A stretch of DNA of 64,000 nucleotides from Nostoc sp. HK-01 (lineage in GTDB: Bacteria; Cyanobacteriota; Cyanobacteriia; Cyanobacteriales; Nostocaceae): NCBI GenBank assembly GCA_003990705.1, contig AP018318.1, positions 4,529,501-4,593,500 of the forward strand, given 5' to 3'. The position numbers and the translations under genes are program-made. This document shows positions 27,408 through 35,896 of the stretch, piece after piece. Position 1 is the stretch's first letter. The number at the start of each line of letters is the position of its first letter. The notes under the pieces were generated by a model, which searched no databases, was not told where the DNA came from, and worked only from the letters and a program-made list of their open reading frames with translations.

Positions 27408-27578
27408 GTAAGCTGGTGTATGTTGAATTTGCACATTCTCTCTTGAAGATGGTCATGAGTCGTTGGTTTTTTATCAAGACAAATGACTAACAACAAAGTG
27501 CAAAGTTTGAGCGCTGATTTCCGGCTTTCAAACTTTGCCAGGTACAAATATTTCTTCGATTTGAATACTCAATAAAAT

Positions 27579-28088
27579 ATGAAATTAGTAATTGACAAAA
27601 TCAATTCCGCGATTGGCACAATTTTAATTGTCACGGATGGGGAGAAACTTTGCGCTCTAGACTTTGCTGATTATGAGCCAAGAATGCTGAAGTTGCTGAA
27701 GAAGCGTTATGGCAGTTTTGATTTTCAATATGTGAAAAATCCCCAAGGTTTTAGTAATCAAATTCAAGCTTATTTTGATGGCGATCGCACAAGTTTAAAC
27801 AATATTCCCATCAGTACTGGTGGGACTGTGTTTCAACAGCAAGTGTGGCTTGCACTGCGAACCATTCCTTGGGGAAAAACTATTTCCTATACTGAGTTAG
27901 CCGTGCGAATTGGTAAGCCAAAGGCTTATCGCGCTGTTGGGATGGCAAATTCACTTAATCCCATCGCACTTGTACTTCCTTGTCATCGAGTTGTTGGCGC
28001 GAATGCTGCACTGACTGGTTATGCAGGAGGGTTAGAGCGTAAGCGTTGGTTGCTCAATCATGAAGATGGCGAACTACCACAGAATTGA
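27579..28088 (+). CDS. ogt: Methylated-DNA-[protein]-cysteine S-methyltransferase
   Basis: A 169-residue O6-alkylguanine-DNA alkyltransferase (Ogt/MGMT) that removes alkyl groups from guanine or thymine in DNA by irreversible transfer to itself. The acceptor is Cys135 in the signature PCHRV, preceded by the recognition helix FQQQVWLALRTIPWGKTISYTELA and YRAVGMANSLNPI, and followed by GYAGGLERKRWLLNHE. An N-terminal ribonuclease-H-like domain of about 80 residues is present but short. The start is an ATG at 27579. It is likely monocistronic; a stem-loop follows at 28136-28160. Confidence 0.95.
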   Translation: MKLVIDKINSAIGTILIVTDGEKLCALDFADYEPRMLKLLKKRYGSFDFQYVKNPQGFSNQIQAYFDGDRTSLNNIPISTGGTVFQQQVWLALRTIPWGKTISYTELAVRIGKPKAYRAVGMANSLNPIALVLPCHRVVGANAALTGYAGGLERKRWLLNHEDGELPQN

Positions 28089-28135
28089 GAATTCAGGAGT
28101 CAGAATTCTGAAGAATAGGCTGTATATTCAGTCTT

Positions 28136-28160
28136 TATTCCTAAAGTAAATTTAGGAATA
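28136..28160. terminator. Hairpin after ogt
   Basis: A perfect 10-bp stem (TATTCCTAAA / TTTAGGAATA) has a five-base loop and lies 48 bases after the stop. There is no T-run, so it may be a processing or pausing structure rather than an intrinsic terminator. Confidence 0.45.
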
Positions 28161-28324
28161 GATTGTACATAAATAAAAAGCAATTTTTTGTCTATATATC
28201 GAAAGAAGTAGTTAAATAATGTATTTATAAAATAACCAACGATAGATGTGAAAAAATATTGATTTATGAGAAATATTACAACATATAAAAATCTGACAAT
28301 AAAATAATCAGGTACATATTAGTA

Positions 28325-29209
28325 GTGGCTAAAAAACAAGATAAAAATAGTTGGAAACAAGAAATAAATGATATTGTACGTGGTATTTGTGGAGGTTTTC
28401 TATTTGGGATTCCCCTAATCTATACTATGGAAGTATGGTGGATTGGCTCACTAGTAAAACCAAAATTAATTGCTATAGCGATCGCCTTCATGTTTATTGT
28501 AGTTTTTTTACTAAATTATACAGATGGTTTTCGTAAACGCAGAAATACCTGGCGACTTGATGAAGCCGCAATAGATACTGTAGAAGCAATGGCAATTGGA
28601 TTTGTTTGTTCTGCGTTTATGTTGTGGTTATTGCAAGAAATTACGCCAGAAACATCATTAAAAGAATCACTAGGAAAAGTTGTATATGAAGGTGTACCAT
28701 TTACCCTAGGTGTGGCATTAGCTAACCAGTTTCTCCAATCAGGTAATCAAAATAATTCCACATCAGATAGTCATAAAGGTAATGGTAATAGCAAACCTCA
28801 GCAACATTATTTGCACGCCACATTAGCTGATTTAGGTGCCACTGTGATTGGTGCAATTGTGATTGCTTTTAATATTGCCCCAACTGATGAAGTTCCTATG
28901 TTAGCCGCAGCTATTTCGCCTCCCTGGCTGTGGGCATTAATGGCTGCATCTTTAGTGATTTCATATACTATTGTCTTTCAAGCAGGTTTTTCCGACCAGA
29001 AAAAACGGAGACAGCAAAAGGGAATTTTTCAGCGTCCATTAAGTGAAACTACTATATCGTATTTAGTATCTTTACTGGCAAGTGGAATAATGCTATTTTT
29101 TTTCCAAAAGTTAACTTTGTCAGACCCTTGGACGATGTGGTTAGAACATACTTTAGTATTGGGATTACCTGCAACTATTGGCGGCGCGGCAGGTAGGTTA
29201 GCAATATGA
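28325..29209 (+). CDS. TIGR02587 family integral membrane protein
   Basis: A 294-residue membrane protein with about seven hydrophobic segments, recognised as the TIGR02587 (putative integral membrane) family. A central hydrophilic loop (GNQNNSTSDSHKGNGNSK) probably faces one side. The basic N-terminus (AKKQDKNSWKQE) indicates cytosolic location. The translation start is a GTG; an ATG is missing nearby. Its stop overlaps the start of the next gene by 4 bases (ATGA), so the two are translationally coupled. In other genomes TIGR02587 and TIGR02588 also occur together, with unknown function. Confidence 0.88.
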   Translation: MAKKQDKNSWKQEINDIVRGICGGFLFGIPLIYTMEVWWIGSLVKPKLIAIAIAFMFIVVFLLNYTDGFRKRRNTWRLDEAAIDTVEAMAIGFVCSAFMLWLLQEITPETSLKESLGKVVYEGVPFTLGVALANQFLQSGNQNNSTSDSHKGNGNSKPQQHYLHATLADLGATVIGAIVIAFNIAPTDEVPMLAAAISPPWLWALMAASLVISYTIVFQAGFSDQKKRRQQKGIFQRPLSETTISYLVSLLASGIMLFFFQKLTLSDPWTMWLEHTLVLGLPATIGGAAGRLAI

Positions 29210-29604
29210 TGGAAACAGAACCACAACCAGAACGTTCTCTAGCTGAGTGGATCACATTCGGGATTGCTTCATCTATTCTTGCAGTCGTTATTAGCTTAGT
29301 AGGATATATGTGGCTGAATGAAAAAGATCAGCCTCCCATTTTATCGCTAAGTCAAAAACCAGTAGTTAGAGAAATTGATGGGAAATTTTATGTTCCTTTT
29401 GAAATAGTTAATACTGGTGGTGAAACGGCTGAATCAGTGCAAATTATTGCTGAATTACAAATTGCTGATCAAGTAGTTGAAGCAGGAGAGCAACAAATTG
29501 ATTTTTTATCTGATGGCGAAAAGGAAGAAGGAGCATTTATATTTAGTCAAAATCCTCGTCAAGGAAAATTAACTATGCGGGTTGCTAGTTATAAGTTGCC
29601 ATAA
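29206..29604 (+). CDS. TIGR02588 family protein
   Basis: A 132-residue protein paired with the TIGR02587 protein. An N-terminal membrane anchor (ITFGIASSILAVVISLVGYMWL, about residues 12-33) is followed by a soluble domain of about 95 residues, rich in beta strands (REIDGKFYVPFEIVNTGGETAESVQI). This is likely on the periplasmic or extracytoplasmic side and resembles an immunoglobulin-like fold. The ATG lies within ATGA, overlapping the upstream stop. The tight coupling suggests that the two proteins form a complex. Function unknown. Confidence 0.88.
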   Translation: MMETEPQPERSLAEWITFGIASSILAVVISLVGYMWLNEKDQPPILSLSQKPVVREIDGKFYVPFEIVNTGGETAESVQIIAELQIADQVVEAGEQQIDFLSDGEKEEGAFIFSQNPRQGKLTMRVASYKLP

Positions 29605-29637
29605 TCTAATTAAATAATTTTGAGGATGCGGTGACTC

Positions 29638-29739
29638 ATGCCTCTGCCAAATCAGCAAGTACAAAAGCAATTGTCACCCGCAATATTAATGATTTTCGTC
29701 TGGCCACTATTCTTGTTATTCTGCCAGAAGTTTGCTTGA
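29638..29739 (+). CDS. Possible 33-residue membrane microprotein
   Basis: An ATG opens a 33-codon frame encoding a short polar N-terminus (MPLPNQQVQKQL) and a hydrophobic stretch (ILMIFVWPLFLLFC) ending in QKFA. A GAGG sits 12 bases upstream, which is a little far. It follows the TIGR02588 gene by 33 bases on the same strand. It could equally be chance; conservation would decide. Confidence 0.2.
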   Translation: MPLPNQQVQKQLSPAILMIFVWPLFLLFCQKFA

Positions 29740-29754
29740 CTACTATCAGTTAAT

Positions 29755-30618
29755 TCATCTTTGACGTGCAATTTGTGATGGTGGTAAGATGACTTTTTTT
29801 GCTAAACCCAATGCTTTTAAAGCTTTAATACTCCACCAAGTGATATCAATTTCCCACCACTGGAAACCAGCTTTGGCTACGTGGGGAAAAGTATGATGGT
29901 TGTTGTGCCAACCTTCGCCATGAGTTAGCAGTGATACCCACCACAAGTTACGTGCTTCATCATTGGCATCAAAGGTACGATAACCCCAAATATGTGATGC
30001 AGAATTGACAAACCAAGTGGAGTGCCACAATAAGACTGCACGGACAAACATTCCGTAAACTACAAAAGGCCAACCGCCCAAAGCATACAGCAATATTCCC
30101 AAAGGAATTTGCAATAATAAAAAGTAGCGATCTAACCAGCGGTAATAAGGTTGTCTTTCCAGGTCAGGCGCATATTTTTTATAGATTTCATAATCAAAAA
30201 ACTCAGAACGGGGATACATAATCCACAGTAGATGGCTCCACCAAAATCCCCGCTTGGCAGAGTAAGGATCTAAGTTGATATCTTCTGTATGGGCGTGGTG
30301 CTGGCGGTGTCCACCAATCCAAAAAATCGGCCCACCTTGAAGTGCTAAGGCTCCGATCAAGGCGATCGCATATTCTAACCACTTGGGTACTTGGAAACTC
30401 CGATGGCTTAAAAGTCGATGATATCCTAAACAAATGCCAATACTCCCAAACAGCCAATGGAGAAACACAAGCAATCCTAGCGCTGACCAAGAAAAAAACC
30501 AAGGAGCCAACAGAGCTAAGGCATGAATAGTAGCAAAAAATGCCACATTCACCCATCTGAGGCGAGGTGAATTTCCTGTCTCAGGAGCAACCGCCAGATA
30601 TTTTGCAGTCATAAACAT
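29755..30618 (-). CDS. Acyl-lipid/acyl-CoA delta-9-type fatty acid desaturase
   Basis: A membrane di-iron fatty acid desaturase (about 287 residues from the ATG at 30618; the frame is open further up to a TTG at 30672). The three histidine boxes that bind iron are visible: HRLLSH, HRQHH and HNNHH. Hydrophobic segments lie before the first box (about residues 20-60) and between boxes two and three, as in DesC-type stearoyl desaturases, which introduce the first double bond in acyl chains of membrane lipids. The cyanobacterial enzyme acts on glycerolipids with ferredoxin as donor. It is divergent from the TetR gene, and two matching palindromes lie between them. Confidence 0.93.
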   Translation of the reverse strand: MFMTAKYLAVAPETGNSPRLRWVNVAFFATIHALALLAPWFFSWSALGLLVFLHWLFGSIGICLGYHRLLSHRSFQVPKWLEYAIALIGALALQGGPIFWIGGHRQHHAHTEDINLDPYSAKRGFWWSHLLWIMYPRSEFFDYEIYKKYAPDLERQPYYRWLDRYFLLLQIPLGILLYALGGWPFVVYGMFVRAVLLWHSTWFVNSASHIWGYRTFDANDEARNLWWVSLLTHGEGWHNNHHTFPHVAKAGFQWWEIDITWWSIKALKALGLAKKVILPPSQIARQR

Positions 30619-30714
30619 TTCCGTTGATGGATCATGAAGTGATTTGCTTGGGATGTGGGTAAACTTCCCCAATAAATTTTTCCATTCTGTAGACTAGTTC
30701 GTTACAGTGGACTT

Positions 30715-30733
30715 AAGCAAGTATCACTTACAT
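30715..30733. promoter_or_regulatory. Palindromic operator-like site 1 (desaturase/TetR intergenic)
   Basis: AAGCAAGTATCACTTACAT shares the pattern GCAAGTNNCACTTGC with the perfect palindrome at 30762. The sites have centres 47 bases apart. It lies about 97 bases upstream of the desaturase ATG at 30618 and about 56 bases upstream of the TetR ATG. Confidence 0.6.
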
Positions 30734-30761
30734 TAGGCATCGTAACAACTATTGGTATTTT

Positions 30762-30780
30762 ATGCAAGTGGCACTTGCAT
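30762..30780. promoter_or_regulatory. Perfect palindromic operator-like site 2 (desaturase/TetR intergenic)
   Basis: ATGCAAGTGGCACTTGCAT is a perfect 19-bp palindrome (9 + 1 + 9). It covers a possible ATG at 30762, which suggests that the real TetR start is the ATG at 30789 and that this is an autoregulatory operator in the leader. Confidence 0.65.
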
Positions 30781-30788
30781 TATTTCTT

Positions 30789-32006
30789 ATGGCATCTCAA
30801 TCAATTTCAGCCCGTCAACGTCTTATTCAAGCGGCACTAGAATTATTTACGGCTCAGGGAGTTAGTAGTACTACTACCCGTCAAATTGCGGAAAAAGCTG
30901 GAGTCAATGAAGTGACGCTGTTTCGCCATTTCGGAAATAAACATGGGCTACTTTTAGCAGTGTTAGAAGAATCAGCAGCTTTTAAGGATTTGGGAGAATC
31001 CTTAGTTAGGCGGGCTAATCCTCCTGGCAATGTTTATCAAGCCCTGAAAGATTATGCAAGTGATAGCTTACATACATTAGAACGAGTCCCTGAGTTTGTG
31101 CGGTCTGTAGTGGGTGAAGCAGACCAATTTCCAGCGGAAAATCGCCGAGCATTGGGAAGAGGATTAACCGAAGCCAACCGCTATTTAGCGCAATATTTAG
31201 CAACTGTCATCCAACAGGGAGACATTAACACCTATCTACCACCAGAAAAATTAGCCAGTTTACTCAATGGGATGATTTTGGGCTATGCGGTGATTGAATT
31301 TACCAGCGAATTTCATGAACTGTGGGAAGATCGAGATGACTTTTTAGAGAATCTAGTGGAGTTGTTTTTACATGGAGCAATGTCCGCTGCTCCCCAATTA
31401 GCAAGAGAAGCTGTCATTACCCAAGAAGTAGATGATTTACCTGCGATTTTAGTGCATAAAATTTTGCAAAATTCTAGGAAGTCAGGAATACAAGACTATG
31501 CTTTAGCATACCTGTTATTTGGTGCCGGCTTATCCGTTCCAGAAATAGTTGGATTACAGCGATCGCACCAAATATCCGATCCCCAAGGGTTAATTTTGCA
31601 AATCACCACCCCCGGATTACCCCGCCAAGTCCCGGCAAATCAGTGGATTTTGGGCAAACACTACGGATCTTACAACAACAATCCTTTAGTTAAATGGCTC
31701 AAAAGTCGTAAAGATCATCATCCTGCTATGTTTGTTGACAATGTAGGTAATCCTATTTCTGACTCACAATTGCTGCAATGTTGGGAAGTTTGGACTCAGG
31801 GACTGCTAACACCCCAAGGTAAACCACCAGAAATTGTTCAAGCACAACAAACCTGGCGTGTAGAAATGTTAATGCGAGGTATGAGTTTGGAAGAATTGAG
31901 TATTTTGACAGGCGGCGATCGCGCTCAATTACAGCCTTATGCTCGCCGCGCCAAAGAAAAATCTGCTCTAGAGGCTGCTATTCGTTTGGATCATAAGCCA
32001 GCTTAA
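30789..32006 (+). CDS. Oversized TetR-family regulator with recombinase-like C-terminal half
   Basis: A protein of about 405 residues (414 from the ATG at 30762), roughly twice the usual TetR length. The N-terminal ~60 residues are a TetR helix-turn-helix domain (RLIQAALELFTAQGV..TTTRQIAEKAGVNEVTLFRHFGNKHGLL). It is followed by a helical ligand-binding-type domain to about residue 200. The last ~170 residues (DYALAYLLFGAGLSVPEIVGLQ ... TWRVEMLMRGMSLEELSILTGG ... YARRA) follow the pattern of a tyrosine-recombinase catalytic domain. The first catalytic Arg is replaced (GLSVPE instead of GLRxxE), so it is probably inactive as an integrase. Two palindromes in the promoter suggest autoregulation and control of the divergent desaturase, as in FabR/DesT systems. 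Confidence 0.82.
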   Translation: MASQSISARQRLIQAALELFTAQGVSSTTTRQIAEKAGVNEVTLFRHFGNKHGLLLAVLEESAAFKDLGESLVRRANPPGNVYQALKDYASDSLHTLERVPEFVRSVVGEADQFPAENRRALGRGLTEANRYLAQYLATVIQQGDINTYLPPEKLASLLNGMILGYAVIEFTSEFHELWEDRDDFLENLVELFLHGAMSAAPQLAREAVITQEVDDLPAILVHKILQNSRKSGIQDYALAYLLFGAGLSVPEIVGLQRSHQISDPQGLILQITTPGLPRQVPANQWILGKHYGSYNNNPLVKWLKSRKDHHPAMFVDNVGNPISDSQLLQCWEVWTQGLLTPQGKPPEIVQAQQTWRVEMLMRGMSLEELSILTGGDRAQLQPYARRAKEKSALEAAIRLDHKPA

Positions 32007-32012
32007 CTTAAT

Positions 32013-32117
32013 AAGGCAAAAGTAAAAACTTACAAGGCAAAAGGAATAAAAATGGCTTTTAAATACCTATATTTATCAAAATTTACTTTTTACTTTTCAA
32101 AGCTTTCTGCCTTATAG
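32013..32117. repeat. AT-rich inverted 'ggcaaaagtaaaa' repeat
   Basis: The segment begins AAGGCAAAAGTAAAA and ends with the reverse-type TTTTACTTTT...CTGCCTT, giving an imperfect long inverted repeat after the TetR stop. A related element lies between pecE and pecF (63024-63075). Confidence 0.4.
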
Positions 32118-32202
32118 TAGATGCCTAATAGCTTTATAAAATTGAGACTTAGCTAAAATAACTTTTTGCTTTGTTTTATGATGACACTCATCCAAAAAGT
32201 TC

Positions 32203-32658
32203 ATGAATCAGAAAATCAGCAAAATCTTCAAGCAGTCGGGAGTCATTCCTTATAGAGTGCAGAACGACAACATCGAAATCTTACTGATTACAACCCGCGA
32301 TTGCAATAACTGGGTAATTCCTAAAGGCGGAATTGCCAAAGGGATGAGTCCACCTGCTTCTGCTGCTAAAGAAGCATGGGAAGAAGCAGGTATCATTGGG
32401 CAAGTAGATGTCAATCCAGTAGGTAGTTATAGATATCGCAAACGCGGCAAAATCTACCAAGTGCAGATGTATTTATTATTAGTTGAAGTGTTAACTGAAG
32501 ATTATCCCGAAGCCGGACAAAGACAACGAGAATGGTTAGATGTAAATATTGCCATTCAAATGGTTAAGCAAAATTCACTCAAAAAGATTTTGCATGAATT
32601 TCTCCAGTTAAAATCAAACTCTTGCTTACCATTTGTAAATACACAAAGTTCTCTATAA
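32203..32658 (+). CDS. Nudix hydrolase
   Basis: A 151-residue Nudix enzyme (hydrolysis of nucleoside diphosphates linked to other groups, such as ADP-ribose, diadenosine polyphosphates or diphosphoinositol phosphates). The Nudix box is partly degenerate: GGIAKGMSPPASAAKEAWEEAGI keeps the KEAxEEAG core (K replacing R), while the first Glu is replaced by Ser. The preceding NWVIPKGG is typical of the diphosphoinositol/diadenosine subgroup. The strands VIPYRVQNDNIEILLITTR fit the fold. The substrate cannot be told from sequence. The gene is monocistronic, with an ATG start. Confidence 0.88.
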   Translation: MNQKISKIFKQSGVIPYRVQNDNIEILLITTRDCNNWVIPKGGIAKGMSPPASAAKEAWEEAGIIGQVDVNPVGSYRYRKRGKIYQVQMYLLLVEVLTEDYPEAGQRQREWLDVNIAIQMVKQNSLKKILHEFLQLKSNSCLPFVNTQSSL

Positions 32659-32799
32659 AGGCCAGAGAAATCGCCAAAATCTAGAAAATGATTTTTTAAC
32701 GGTAACAGCCCTAGACTTATCTGTAAAATCAATCGAAAATCTTAAATTGATCTATAGGATCATTCCCAAATCCAAAATCTGTCTTGAAAAGTTTGCTCA

Positions 32800-32945
32800 A
32801 TGGGGGGAATCTCCCGAACTTTGCTCAACGCGGGTTCCCCGCGCACGCAACGCCAGTTGCTTCTCCTAATCGGAGACGCTGCGCGTAGCTTGCTTCCCCG
32901 TAGGGGTACAAGCCGGGGAACCCGTCCAACGCACTGGCTCAACTT
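32800..32945. repeat. GC-rich Nostocales intergenic repeat upstream of leuC
   Basis: The stretch contains GACGCTGCGCGTAGC, TTGCTTCCCCGTAGGGG and a 10-bp inverted pair CGGGTTCCCC (32831-32840) / GGGGAACCCG (32915-32924). These are recognisable parts of dispersed palindromic repeats in Nostoc-type genomes. It is noncoding and fills most of the 32659-33027 gap before leuC. A similar GACGCGTAGCGGCAAGCCGC element lies near 58212. Confidence 0.6.
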
Positions 32946-33027
32946 TTCGCAAAATCTAAAATCCAAAATTGTCGGGCGCTTTTTTTGATACCATAAAAGT
33001 CCTGACTCGTTAAATAACGATTGACCT

Positions 33028-34431
33028 ATGAGCAAAGGCACCCTGTTTGATAAAGTTTGGGACTTACACACTGTTGGTACACTTCCTTCAGGGCTGACAC
33101 AGCTATTTATCGGCCTGCATCTAATTCATGAAGTTACCAGTCCTCAAGCCTTTGCGATGTTACGCGAACGAGGTCTCAAGGTACTGTTTCCCCATCGCAC
33201 CGTAGCTACAGTAGATCACATTGTTCCCACAGATAATCAGGCGCGTCCTTTTGCCGATAGTGTGGCAGAAGCAATGATTCAAGCCCTGGAACAGAACTGT
33301 CAAGAAAATAACTTAACTTTTTATAATATTGGTTCTGGCAATCAAGGTATAGTCCATGTCATCGCCCCAGAAATAGGATTAACCCAGCCAGGAATGACGA
33401 TCGCTTGTGGTGATAGCCACACATCGAGTCATGGTGCATTCGGTGCGATCGCCTTTGGGATTGGTACCAGTCAAGTCCGCGACGTTCTCGCCTCCCAAAC
33501 CCTCGCCCTCGCTAAACTCAAAGTCCGTAAAATTGAAGTTAACGGCACTCTTAACCCTGGTGTTTATGCCAAAGATGTGATTCTGCATGTTATCCGCACA
33601 CTCGGCGTGAAAGGTGGTGTCGGTTACGCCTACGAATTTGCCGGGACTACCTTTGAGGCGATGAACATGGAAGAACGCATGACAGTCTGTAATATGGCGA
33701 TCGAAGGTGGTGCCAGATGCGGTTACGTCAATCCTGATCAAGTTACCTACGATTACCTCAAAGATAGAGACTTTGCCCCCAAAGGTGCAGATTGGGATCA
33801 AGCAGTAACTTGGTGGGAATCGATTAAGAGTGATGCTAATGCAGAATATGATGATGTAATTGTATTCAATGCAGCCGAGATTCCCCCTACTGTCACCTGG
33901 GGAATTACCCCTGGTCAAGGTATCGGTATTCATCAGTTCATCCCCAAACCCGAAGAACTGGCGGAAGAAGACCGCTTTGTGGCCGAAGAAGCTTATCGCT
34001 ATATGGATTTGTTACCCGGTCAACCTATTAAAGGTACAAAAATTGATGTCTGCTTTATTGGTAGCTGCACCAATGGTAGAATCAGCGACCTCAGAGAAGC
34101 CGCGAAAATTGCCCAAGGTCGTCGCGTTGCTGAAGGAGTCAAGGCATTTGTTGTTCCAGGTTCCGAAAGAGTCAAACAAGCCGCCGAAGCCGAAGGATTA
34201 GACAAAATTTTTGAAGCAGCGGGGTTTGAATGGCGTGAACCAGGATGTTCTATGTGTTTAGCCATGAACCCCGACAAACTTCAAGGTAGACAAATTAGTG
34301 CTTCTTCCTCTAACCGCAACTTTAAAGGAAGACAAGGTTCATCCTCTGGTCGCACGTTACTGATGAGTCCGGCTATGGTAGCGACTGCGGCCATTAAAGG
34401 CGAAGTTTCTGATGTCCGTGACTTGCTGTAG
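33028..34431 (+). CDS. leuC: 3-isopropylmalate dehydratase large subunit
   Basis: LeuC, 467 residues, the large subunit of isopropylmalate isomerase in leucine biosynthesis (2-isopropylmalate to 3-isopropylmalate). The [4Fe-4S] cluster ligands are in the expected places: C347 in IGSCTNGR, and C407 and C410 in GCSMC. The substrate-loop motif [17 protein letters not shown] and the end of the aconitase fold ([19 protein letters not shown]) are intact. Length matches bacterial LeuC. The start is ATG at 33028. leuD follows 112 bases downstream on the same strand, so the two should be co-transcribed. Confidence 0.97.
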   Translation: MSKGTLFDKVWDLHTVGTLPSGLTQLFIGLHLIHEVTSPQAFAMLRERGLKVLFPHRTVATVDHIVPTDNQARPFADSVAEAMIQALEQNCQENNLTFYNIGSGNQGIVHVIAPEIGLTQPGMTIACGDSHTSSHGAFGAIAFGIGTSQVRDVLASQTLALAKLKVRKIEVNGTLNPGVYAKDVILHVIRTLGVKGGVGYAYEFAGTTFEAMNMEERMTVCNMAIEGGARCGYVNPDQVTYDYLKDRDFAPKGADWDQAVTWWESIKSDANAEYDDVIVFNAAEIPPTVTWGITPGQGIGIHQFIPKPEELAEEDRFVAEEAYRYMDLLPGQPIKGTKIDVCFIGSCTNGRISDLREAAKIAQGRRVAEGVKAFVVPGSERVKQAAEAEGLDKIFEAAGFEWREPGCSMCLAMNPDKLQGRQISASSSNRNFKGRQGSSSGRTLLMSPAMVATAAIKGEVSDVRDLL

Positions 34432-34543
34432 GAGAAGGCAGGAGGTAAAGCTTATACTCCGCGTAACTTCGCGTTTACCTCCGCGCCCCTCTGCGTTTGT
34501 AAACCACATCTTTTTTATCTCGCGCGAAGGCGCAAAGAAAATT
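34432..34543. repeat. leuC-leuD spacer with a short repeat-like segment
   Basis: The spacer contains CGCGTAACTTCGCGTTTACCTCCGCGCCCCTCTGCG, matching the wording of a common Nostocales intergenic repeat, then a CGCGCGAAGGCGC segment before the leuD start. It probably does not end the transcript. Confidence 0.35.
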
Positions 34544-35137
34544 ATGGTAAGTGAAGTTAAACAAGTATCTGGGCAAGCTATACCTTTAGTTGGTGATGAC
34601 ATTGATACAGACAGGATTATTCCTGCTCGTTTTTTAAAGGCTATTACTTTCGACGGTTTGGGCGAAAATGCCTTTATTGACGATCGCACAGCTTTAAAAG
34701 GTGAACATCCTTTTGATCAACCCCAATATCAGGATGCCAGTGTGTTAATTGTTAACCGTAACTTTGGCTGCGGTTCATCACGAGAACACGCACCGCAAGC
34801 GATCGCAAAATGGGGTATTAAAGCTTTAATTGGTGAAAGCTTTGCGGAAATCTTCTTGGGTAACTGCGTGGCTATTGGTGTACCTTGTGTCACTGCTGAG
34901 GCGGCCACTGTAAAAAAACTCCAAGAACTAGTAACAGCTAATCCCCAAGCAACAGTAACGGTAAATTTAGAAACCTTACAAGTGCAACTGGGTGACTTTA
35001 CAGCACCAGTTTTCATGGGTGAAGGTTCCAGAAATATGTTTGTTTCTGGTAGTTGGGATGCTTGTGGTCAGTTAGTCGCTAATGCAGAAAAAATTCGCGC
35101 TACGGCTGGTAAACTGCCTTATGTCGCTTGGGGTTAA
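34544..35137 (+). CDS. leuD: 3-isopropylmalate dehydratase small subunit
   Basis: LeuD, 197 residues from the ATG at 34544; a longer frame exists upstream but runs through the repeat-like spacer. The protein carries the aconitase swivel-domain block [15 protein letters not shown] and the signature [13 protein letters not shown] that binds the substrate carboxylate. It completes the isopropylmalate isomerase with LeuC. Family length is about 200, so the shorter start is right. The gene ends 80 bases before a minus-strand Rieske gene. Confidence 0.96.
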   Translation: MVSEVKQVSGQAIPLVGDDIDTDRIIPARFLKAITFDGLGENAFIDDRTALKGEHPFDQPQYQDASVLIVNRNFGCGSSREHAPQAIAKWGIKALIGESFAEIFLGNCVAIGVPCVTAEAATVKKLQELVTANPQATVTVNLETLQVQLGDFTAPVFMGEGSRNMFVSGSWDACGQLVANAEKIRATAGKLPYVAWG

Positions 35138-35216
35138 TTTTTGGGTGTGATAGCGATCGCCCATAATTTATTTTTCTTTACATCAGCGGTAGCGCTTAGA
35201 CAAGACTAAGGCAACG

Positions 35217-35747
35217 TTAACGTGGATCGATGGCAGGTTTGCTGTCAACTAAGCGAACTTGGTTCTGCTTGACTACTACTGTAATCAGTGGTAGAGAACG
35301 TACCGCAGGGCCATGAACCACTCGGCCTTGAGAATCGTATTGAGAGCCATGACAAGGACAAATAAAGTGATTTTTCTGTTGATTCCACTCAACAGTGCAG
35401 CCTAAATGGGTGCAAATCGGACGTATACCATACTCGGCGATCGCAGGCCCGTCTTTAATGATGAGATAATCAACCTTATCGTTTGGCAATCCTTTAACTG
35501 GTATTGGAATTCCAGGTTGAGCAGTTGCTAACAATGTATTAGTTTGAATTGCTTTACCCTTAATATCCAGCGCCTCAACGCCGGGAAGATAATTTTGACA
35601 ACGTGAATTCTGCGGAAATAACGAGCAAAGGGTCTCTATATCTACCTCACGACTTTGGCTGGCTTTGGGAAATAGATATCCGATAGCTACTGAGGTGAAG
35701 CTACTACCTACGATATAAATTAAAAAATCCCGCCGTGTTTTTTTCAT
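35217..35747 (-). CDS. Rieske [2Fe-2S] protein, probable PetC-like minor paralogue
   Basis: A 176-residue exported Rieske protein. It has a Tat-like N-terminus ([25 protein letters not shown]) and the two cluster-binding boxes CTHLGC (C112, H114, C117) and CPCHGS (C130, C132, H133). The boxes carry the two Cys and two His that bind the cluster, plus the extra disulfide pair (C117 and C132) of cytochrome bc/b6f-type Rieske proteins. It is not next to petA, so it is likely a second or third PetC isoform rather than the main b6f subunit. A hydrophilic insertion precedes the first box. The direct electron partners are unknown. Confidence 0.85.
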   Translation of the reverse strand: MKKTRRDFLIYIVGSSFTSVAIGYLFPKASQSREVDIETLCSLFPQNSRCQNYLPGVEALDIKGKAIQTNTLLATAQPGIPIPVKGLPNDKVDYLIIKDGPAIAEYGIRPICTHLGCTVEWNQQKNHFICPCHGSQYDSQGRVVHGPAVRSLPLITVVVKQNQVRLVDSKPAIDPR

Positions 35748-35896
35748 AATGAGGGCAGTAATATATTTAATTCACTCTAAATCTATTGTTGTTAGCTATG
35801 AGAACTTAACCCTAGTTTGAGGATGAATTTGACATAAATAGTTATGTCGCAACAGTTTATGTTTACTTTTAATATACAAGCTGGGTTCATTTAGGG

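Noticed and set aside
34412-34543. Extended LeuD N-terminus
   Set aside because: It overlaps leuC and the spacer repeat; true LeuD length is about 200 residues, reached from 34544.
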